Source: Lasiosphaeris hirsuta (lineage: Eukaryota > Ascomycota > Sordariomycetes > Sordariales > Lasiosphaeriaceae). Taken from it: DNA of 64,000 nt. Positions 56,401-64,000 of the stretch are shown here, piece after piece. Numbering within the stretch: the stretch's first letter is position 1; each line of letters starts with the position of its first letter. The stretch spans positions 1,302,001-1,366,000 of the forward strand of contig JAUKUA010000005.1 of assembly GCA_030549175.1 (NCBI GenBank), given 5' to 3'. Position numbers and translations under genes: made by a program. The notes beneath the pieces are model-generated. The model ran no database searches and was not told the origin of the DNA. It worked only from the letters and a program-made list of their open reading frames with translations.

Positions 56401-59400
56401 AAGCCTGGCAGCCCTTGCCTAGTACCATGATGCCCACAATCTGGGCACCGCAGATACCGCAGACCCGGCAGTCGACATTCAGAATTCAGCCTTCTCTCGA
56501 CTTTTGTCTTTTAATTGTTATTCTCCGTCGACCTCGCTCTCGTATCCACCAAATGCCCTCCCGGAAGCCGCTATGGGATAGTGGGAGCAATCGAGGATGG
56601 CCAGCCTACTATGAGCTCGCCGTTAGGCCGCGGGGAAGTCTCATTTTCAACCAGACGATCGCTTCCAGGCCGGTTGTGCTCGTTGAGCCAGTCAAGAATT
56701 GTAGTGGTAAAAAGGCCAAAAAGCCGATGACAGCCGGTGTGTCCTACTCCGTATGAAGCTCGTTCACCGCTGACAAGGCCACATGTTTCCCGATTGCTCC
56801 CGAGCAAGAGAATGCTGTGCCTACTCGAACTGTTCCGAAGTGCGCCAGGTACGCTAGGACAGGCCGAGGATCTGAAGTTTGGGAGGGAGTGGATGTTGTA
56901 TAGTGTAGGAGTGAACATGTCGTGTTCTTGACAAGGATGTGCTGAGCGCTGCCACCGTGTGGAGCACACGCCGGGGGACGGGAAGAAGGGCTCAAGGGAA
57001 GAGTCGGCAGTGAGCTATACGGCTCTTGCGACTCCAAGGCCAGGTAGCATGGCTTTTGTAAGTGGGTTTCTCGACGGCAAAAGCACAGGGCTGACATCTG
57101 TAACAGCTTCGCTTATCTGAGCCTCACTCCACCGACTTCTTTCTGCCACGCAGCTCGATTTTCGAGGCAGTAACTGAACGAGTTGATACAACTCTGGAGT
57201 GTGTTCATCACTTTTGCCGTCACCGTTAATACCAAACGGCCACGTCGGCTTTGCTGCCTTTTGGGGCACCCTATTGAAAAGGGGATGCAGGTGGTGGGGC
57301 CTCTCATGGAGCCCACTTCCTCAGAAGATGCCAGGAAATTAGCAAATCCTGCTGAGGAGCTTGAGTTGTCCCGTATCAGGGGACACAAATGGCTGCCTGC
57401 GTCTCGCCGGCAATCTTTCGAGACGGCCTAACTCCAAGCAAGCTACGAGTTGCCTCGTCAAGAGTATCGTTTCGTTACCATCGACTGGCTTAAATGGGCA
57501 ATGATGAACGAATCATGGCACCATCGATGCTGTTATCGTTTGGGTAACACATGTCTAGCAACAACATATACCCCATTTGTCTCAATGGCTGGTCCTAACA
57601 TGGATATTGAAGTTGTTATCGTCGACAATCCCCAATGCTTCAACACCAATACTTTCTCGGGTGGGTGCTAAAATCTCAAAATCTGAGAAGCTGATCGAGC
57701 TGTTTCGAATTGTTCAACCAAAACATGGCAGATGATCAATGTGAGTGCTCCCTAAGCCCCGTTCTGTTGGCAGGGAAGTTCTCTTGAAAAGGTGGTGATG
57801 TGGCGAGGGCCAAGTCCGACAAAGGCCAGGAAGAACTGGGCAACCTGGAGTTCATTGCACCAGTTGATGGAGTCAATTTCGAAACAACCCATTCGAGACA
57901 ACCTGCTCACATATCATATTTTCAAGGCGCGGCGTAAACAGCGGGCGACGGCAATTTGAAAGCCGCCTCGGCAAACGCGCCAGCAATACTCGGTGCCCCT
58001 TTTGCCTCCCATCCACTTCGCCTCTGAAGCAGCCAAACTGAGAACAGCACATCAGACAGGTTCCTTGAACTCGCAAAGAAGCAGCAATCAATGCATGCCA
58101 CAGCAGCAACCGTTGCTCAACGTCGCTGGTAGAGCCAATCTCGTTGACACGCCCCGCTCGTCGAAGGCAGCATAGTATACGCGTGCATAGGAGAGTGAGG
58201 CGGCTGCAGCACAAGCGCGGGACTCGAACAGGACTCAAGCAGGAAGTGCCGCGGCTTTCCGACGCCGTGGAAGCTTGAAAATCCGCTCTAACCGACAGGT
58301 CGCTTGTGGTTTCGAACGACAAGAGAACCACTGGGCCCTAAAGTACGAAACATCATGTCCCTCGCCGTTAGTCATCGTTGGGGATTGCCTCGACCGTCCC
58401 CGCATGCATCCTCAGCTGGCGCGCTCCTCGGCTTGATGAGAAAAAGAAAAAAGGGGGTTGCGGCGGCCTTCTCGGAGTAGCTGTGTCATTTCTGGCTGTC
58501 AAACAAGCTGGCTGGACTGCTTGTTTCGAAGCTCTTCCGACTGAGTGGCTCAACGCCGTCCACTCACATTGCTGAGCGAAGCAGCTGCGCTGACACTGGC
58601 CGAAGCACGCGTCCGCTTCCCCTCCTTCTCATGCACCACCAGTCGGTGTGCTTCCTCGACATTGGCTGGCTAGCAACGGTAAGACAGACTCTGGAGTTGC
58701 CAGCGCGGCGTTCGACACTCTGCTCCCCCGGATCACTGCGGGGGGGGGGGGGAAAGAGCAAACGGCGGCAAAGAAGCCGCAGAGCTCCCCCGCAACTCCG
58801 GATTGTTTGGTGCATGTTCGTGATGGCCGCCCTTTCTTGGAAGGAATCGTCACTCGAACTCTTTGGATTTTCATGAGCACACCGGGGGCGACGTGCGGGA
58901 GACTCGGAGGGGCTCAGTCAGAGCCTCGGCGGCTCGCGCGTGCCAGTAGCTTGCCAGCTGGCCATGGACGTGATATTTCGCGCAATAGCCGGGCGAATAT
59001 CCTCTCGGTCCTGTTCTGGAGGAGATGGCCAACCAAGTGGGCCTGGCTGTCTGCATTGATGCGTTGGCAAGCTGTCTGCTGCAGCCTGTCCCCTGCAAAT
59101 GTCGCCGGCTAGCCATCATGACCCAGCTTGATAGGCCCGAAGAGCACCGTAGGCCCCGCTGAGACCCCCTCTCAACGACACAAAAATGGCGAAAACAAGC
59201 AGATGAGCGACAGACGAGGCCAGTCAATGGCGGTGTGCGAGCAGGCCATGCAAGATATGGCCTATGACGACTGCAGGACTGCTGTGCCAGCTCAGCGTTA
59301 GCTCGAATGTGACAGGTCGCAGACACGCAGCCATACGACCACTCGACTGTCGCAAAGCGACGCAGAAGTGAAGCGGCAGGAAGCATGGCCAAGGACCAGC

Positions 59401-61487
59401 GCCAGCAGAAAATGTAGGCGCATTGGAAGGAAAATGCAGAAAAATGCAGCGAATTGGAGCGCGTCGAAGCGATTGTGAGCGGGGTTCTGTTGCGTCTCGC
59501 TGCGCGATGCGCCGTGATGAAGGCAGGCTGGGGAAAGCGAGGCAGGCGGAGGGAAGACGGGCAGGTCGGTCCTGCGGTGACTCTGCGACATTAAAACCCG
59601 AATAGCCCCTTCTCTGCCCAACTGGTGCTCTTTCCCTCGATTTTTTCCTCACCACAGCCCAACGACCCGCCAGCATTTGCGCCCAACATCCAAGCGAGCG
59701 ACTCAGCGTCTTCAGGCCATCCCACGCCCACCCACACCCCTCTTCGTCACCCTTGCCGCCTTCTTATACTCGCCCACGCCCAGCTTCTCTTGTCCATTGC
59801 TCTCTTTGCTCCTGCCCTGTCACAGAGTTGATCTCAATCTACCCCTTCCCCAGGAGCAGGATCACATCATCGCCCCAGGAGTTTCTCTCTGTTGCACGGC
59901 ACTGTCCTGCAACGTTCTTGCACGACATCAGCAACCCAAAACATTTCAGGATCTTCTCTCTTGCCACTGGAACCTTGACGCTTGGGATACCCTCCCCTGT
60001 GTCTTGATTGCAATCCGGATTCGAGCACATCCGCTGCTCAGGACCATATGACTGCCATTGTTTTGAACCGGACAACGGACACCATGCCTGGCTTCAATCA
60101 CATTGAGCTGGACGAAGTCCACACTCCCGCGAGGTATATTGCGTCTGATTTCATTCTTTTCCCCTGGGAGGTCCATTGTGCTTTTCTGCGTTTGCTTCTG
60201 CTGTTCGGCGCCCTGCGCCCTCCTGTCGACTGAATACTGTCTTTCCTTGGCTCGGTTTGTTTTGTCTGTTCTACCTCCACCCCCGGATCCCGGCACCTTG
60301 ACACCTTGAATCCCTGTTGCCTCAGTGAGGCTTGACTTGGGCGACTGCTACTACTGGCCACTATAACAAACATGCAACCCGTGGACTTTCTTCTTCGCTG
60401 GACCTGTTTATTCCGTGGACATGACAACCCAGAGGACCTACCATACTGCTGGGCGACCGCTCGAGGCAGAGGCTCCGACTCTCCGGGGTCGGAACTTGGA
60501 TCGACCACCCGAAAGGGCGTGTCTTTCCGAATCATGATATTATTCTCGCTCTCTCGTAGAGCCAATGGTGAGTATCGCCCGCTCGTCAGACACACGCCTG
60601 TCAAAGGATCTCCATCTTTCAGAATGCAGCCATCTGGATCACACTGCCATGGAAGCCACCTGTTTTTGCTTTCACACAAGGTCCATGGACGTTCGTTCTT
60701 TTACCATCTCTCTGGACTTCATTAGGGCTCTAAGGATTTTCCGATCTGCCACGGTTTCAAGGCGCTTGACTTTCTCTCCCAGATCGTGTTCTCCTGTTCC
60801 TCTTGCATTCGCATGCAAACGGCAACAGGTGCTGCAGAGCGCGGAGATCGCAGCCCAGTGGTCATAATCTCTACCGTCACCCAACCGGGACTCAGATACT
60901 CAATCGACAACATCTCTCCTTACTTGCCCAGGAAGCCTGCTCGAGTACATGCCGTGGATCTCAACCGACAGAAAGATACAGCCTCTCTGCAACCCACAAT
61001 GGAAACAATGCCATGGCATCTTTGCGACGACAAACACCCGAATTTTCCTTTCTTTTGCTGCCAGGACTCAAGTCACAGAACTCAGGCCGAGACATGGACA
61101 CACAGAACACTCGCTGCCGCGCTCCAAGGATGCTTCTCTCTTCAAACTCGATAGACTCAACTTGGGACGCGTGACTTACCGGACTCTCTTTGCTGGACCC
61201 GCTCTGGACCCTGCGGTTTTTTTTTTGTTCTGTTCCCGAGGATCCAGGATCAATTTTTATTCTTCAGGCCACGCAACCTGTGCGCCATATCAGATTGGTT
61301 TGTTGCAATCCCCCTTATGACATGTAGGAATACCGAACTAACCTCTCTGGCTGCAGGATACAAAGTTGTGCCATCTGAAGCACTCATTTTCTTACTCGTT
61401 GATTTACACACTTTCTATTTCATGCCGGAAAAAGTGGTTGAAACAGCACACTAACCAACCCCCAGTGACTACAGCTTTGCTCAGCCC
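53490..61487. other. 8-kb gene-poor region upstream of the C2H2 factor gene
   Basis: I find no supported gene. Open frames up to 291 codons exist (for example 54176-55051 on the minus strand), but they are Cys/Arg/Ser-rich without motifs and overlap others. A CA-rich run lies at about 55303-55328, and a run of 13 G at 58740-58752. From about 59600 the plus strand is pyrimidine-rich and resembles a very long 5' leader for the downstream factor, with many ATG triplets. Introns probably interrupt it; one candidate acceptor (CCCCCAG after CTAAC) ends 24 nt before the ATG. Confidence 0.45.
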
Positions 61488-63324
61488 ATGCTTTCCAATA
61501 CTTCCGGGATGTTTTCTTCTTTCTGTCAAACAGGACCAGTGGACCAAGGAGGTTCAGTCTGGGACGCGACAGCGGAGGGACCACAGAACTTCCATGACTA
61601 TGGAGACAACGGAGACTACTACGCTGGAGAAGCCGAGGATTTTTACCCCTTTCAAGTTGGCCACATCACACCCAAGCCGGACCACGCTGAAGCTGTGGAT
61701 GACTTTCACGGTCCTTGGACACCCGCGCCCGCGGTTGACAAGGCTCCGAAGGCGGAGCCCATGCGCCGCATGACCTCGCGGAGCTCAAATGGTAGCAACA
61801 AGCACCGGAGCTCCAAGACTTCTTCATCGTCATCAAAGAAGAGCCGGTCGAGAGTCCACTCGATTCTCTCCCAGACCTCTTCGCAAATGTCAAAACTTGA
61901 CATGACAGGTAATGCTGCCTTTCAGGATGGACCTGTGGCAAACAGCCGGATCATGGATGTGCAACAATACCTTGCTCAGGACCTGGACACCCTCTCAGTG
62001 TCGCCCGTGGGCCCGGCCTTCTACCACGGCAGCATGATGGGATACCCAGATGGTCTTCACTACGCAAGTGATCTGGGTACCTCGATGGCGCATGTGAACC
62101 CTCAAATCTTTGATACCGGCCTCACTGGCAACTCTCCCGCGCAATCTTGGGGCTCGCTGAGCCCTGGTGATTCTCGCATGTCTTCGCCTGGAGTCCCAGA
62201 TGCCGTGTCTGATGATGTGTGGTCTGCGGTCCCCTCCGCATCGTCGCCTGGAGAGAGCCAGAACTCCGACTCGCCCGCCATGAATGGCCAGTCTCCAAGG
62301 TATGTTGTGATCAAAGAATCACCCTCAACTCTACCCCTCCCCCTGTGACACTTTCTTACTCTTGAGCGTTTTCAGGATGAACCGCAAGCTGGACTCCCAA
62401 TTTGTGACCTCTGAGGATCTTCACGGAAACCTCGTGCCCTCCATGGCTCAGGATACGTTTTCTCTTCCTCCTGCTTTCAACTCTCGTCGCATGAGCGGCG
62501 AAGGTGAGTCTGCCAGGGACCATTTCCTCTACAAGAATGCGTACCCCCAAGCGGACGGCCTATTCCACTGCCCATGGGAGGGCGAGCCGACCTGCAACCA
62601 CAAGGCTGAGAAGCTCAAGTGCAACTACGAGTAAGAATCCCGCAATCATCCCTTCTCCAGTAGTCCACGCAACTAACCACAATGGCACCACAGCAAGTTT
62701 GTTGACTCCCACCTGAAGCCATACCGCTGCAAGGTTGAGGGATGCCAGAATGCCCGTTTCTCCTCTACTGCTTGCCTGCTTCGCCATGAGCGTGAGGCCC
62801 ACGCTATGCATGGCCACGGCGAGAAGCCGTACCTATGCACCTATGAGGGATGCGAGCGCTCCCAGCCAGGACATGGCTTCCCCAGGCAATGGAACTTGCG
62901 GGACCATATGCGGCGAGTGCATAACGACAACGGTACCACTGCCCAGCCGGCGTCACCGCCGCCATCTGGCCCCGCCACCACTTCTTCTCGAGGACGGAAG
63001 AGGAAGAACGAAGTCCAGGAGAAGAGCTCTACTCACGAGAAGTCTAGCTCTCGCAAGTCATCCAACAAATCTTCGGGCGACTCCAGCGCCTCCAAGGCAG
63101 TGGAGATCCAGCCGAACCCCGAGATTGATGAGTGGTACAAGCACCAGAGCGCCCTCCAGAATCTCTTCCAAGGATACAACCAGCCAGATGATCCTCAGAC
63201 CCTTCAGTACATCAAGGATTCCCAGGAGCACTTGAATGCCATGAAGCAGATCTCGCATGGACTTGTCATCTCCAGCAAGGCGGATGTCATCCAGGGCCCC
63301 TACCGCCAGTCGTGGAAGGGTTGA
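61488..63324 (+). CDS. C2H2 zinc-finger transcription factor
   Basis: Three exons, 61488-62299, 62376-62630 and 62694-63324, give 565 residues. A further upstream coding exon is possible: the frame is open from a CCCCCAG acceptor 24 nt before the ATG. The N-terminus is disordered with a Ser/Lys-rich patch (KTSSSSSKKSRSR) near residue 115. The zinc-finger block spans about 334-435: FHCPWEGEPTCNHKAEKL, then YRCKVEGCQNARFSSTACLL with RHEREAH, and YLCTYEGCERSQPGHGFPRQ with NLRDHMRRVH. A nuclear localisation-like GRKRK follows at about 455, then Ser-rich sequence and a C-terminal helical segment. Such proteins are often developmental or stress regulators in filamentous fungi; the very long upstream region supports regulated expression. 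I cannot assign an orthologue. Confidence 0.85.
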
Positions 63325-64000
63325 ATGACCTTGTAAGCTTTACCTACCAGTCTGAAATCAGGGGCATTTTCTAACCGCGTATTTTAGTGAGGACTCTTTT
63401 TGTTTTCCCGGAAGCACCCCTCTGGATATGACTTATTCACCCCTCCTTCCAAGTACATCACTTGGAACCAGTTTCGAATGTCGCTCAGGCGGCACTGGAT
63501 TGTCTGGACCTGCAGCAACTGGCCAGAATGATGAAGTTGAGCCACCACAAAGCCGCGCCAAGCGGGGGCGTGGTGAGCTTCATCGGCAGTTTTTTTTTGC
63601 GCCCGAGAGCTGAGGATTGTGGGTGTTGACCAACCTTTGGCCACACCACCACCAAACCTCCATGATGTGGATTGAACTAGTGAATTTGCTCTAGACAATG
63701 CCGCGGATTGATGACCCCATGATGGCGACGACTACAGACTAGCACCTTTTTTTTGTTGCGGCATAAGTTACCAGCTGCTTTTTGGAATGGCTAGGTGTTC
63801 AGGGATTGTGATGGATAACAAGACATAAAAATATGGAGGGATGTCATGGCGGCGGATATTTTTGGGAGCATATTTTTGGTTTGATACAGACCTTGTTTTT
63901 TATCACTATTCTGCTTTGCTGAGGAGTTTGGATGGATGACCAATGGCGGCTTTTTGGATAACGATATGATGACTTGTTTGGGTATTGGTTTTGATGTTTT
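63325..64000. other. 3' region of the C2H2 factor gene, right window edge
   Basis: T-rich sequence with no coding-like ORF; presumably 3' UTR and downstream intergenic DNA. Short T runs occur at 63588 and 63748. Confidence 0.5.

Noticed and set aside
58195..58240. B-box-like GTTCGAGTCCCG on the minus strand suggesting a tRNA
   Set aside because: The bases around it cannot form a T-stem or acceptor stem, and no A box is placed correctly.
1..64000. Intact transposon, CRISPR array or integrated virus
   Set aside because: No reverse transcriptase, transposase or integrase motifs, no long terminal repeats, and no regularly spaced repeats were found.

Overview
This window looks like nuclear DNA from a filamentous ascomycete, most likely a Sordariomycete (Neurospora/Chaetomium-like). 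Genes are interrupted by short introns (about 49-95 nt) with GTRNGT donors, CTAAC/CTGAC-type branch sites and YAG acceptors. Coding third positions are GC-rich. The group I G-alpha subunit is the GNA-1 type of this class, and several proteins (DUF3716, Zn2Cys6, Urb2 and COG1 forms) are typical of Pezizomycotina. I see no operons, CRISPR arrays, rRNA genes, intact transposons or convincing tRNA genes.

Layout, left to right: cwc21 splicing factor (-) and cdc123 eIF2-assembly factor (+) share a promoter. The large 60S-biogenesis factor urb2 (-) is divergent from mic10 (+). Next come a single-pass membrane protein of unknown function (-) and an Smr-domain protein that ends in a CaaX box (-). A gene-poor 4.7 kb stretch leads into gna-1 (+). 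Then follow a DUF3716 protein (-), a DUF4419 protein (+), 3-ketodihydrosphingosine reductase (-), utp3/sas10 (+), a PQ-loop transporter with an apparent frameshift (+), an MCT-type MFS carrier (-), peroxisomal enoyl-CoA isomerase (+) and cog1 (-).

From about 36.5 to 40.1 kb there are two decayed minus-strand genes on either side of a RING/coiled-coil gene. A NUDIX NAD(H) diphosphatase (+), the ribosomal protein uL1 gene (-) and a doubtful small gene (-) follow. The last third holds three probable regulators or conserved unknowns separated by long non-coding DNA: a Zn2Cys6 factor (-), a conserved 360-residue protein (-) and a C2H2 factor (+) with an 8 kb upstream region.

The genes do not form one pathway. 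Ribosome production is over-represented (urb2, utp3, uL1, and cdc123 for initiation), but this looks like ordinary housekeeping content. The points most worth a second look are the CaaX-tagged Smr protein, the two degenerate genes whose in-frame stops all fit C-to-T change (possible RIP), a last exon of the Zn2Cys6 gene hidden behind an intron with an in-frame stop, the PQ-loop frameshift at a C run, and several introns that leave the frame open if retained.
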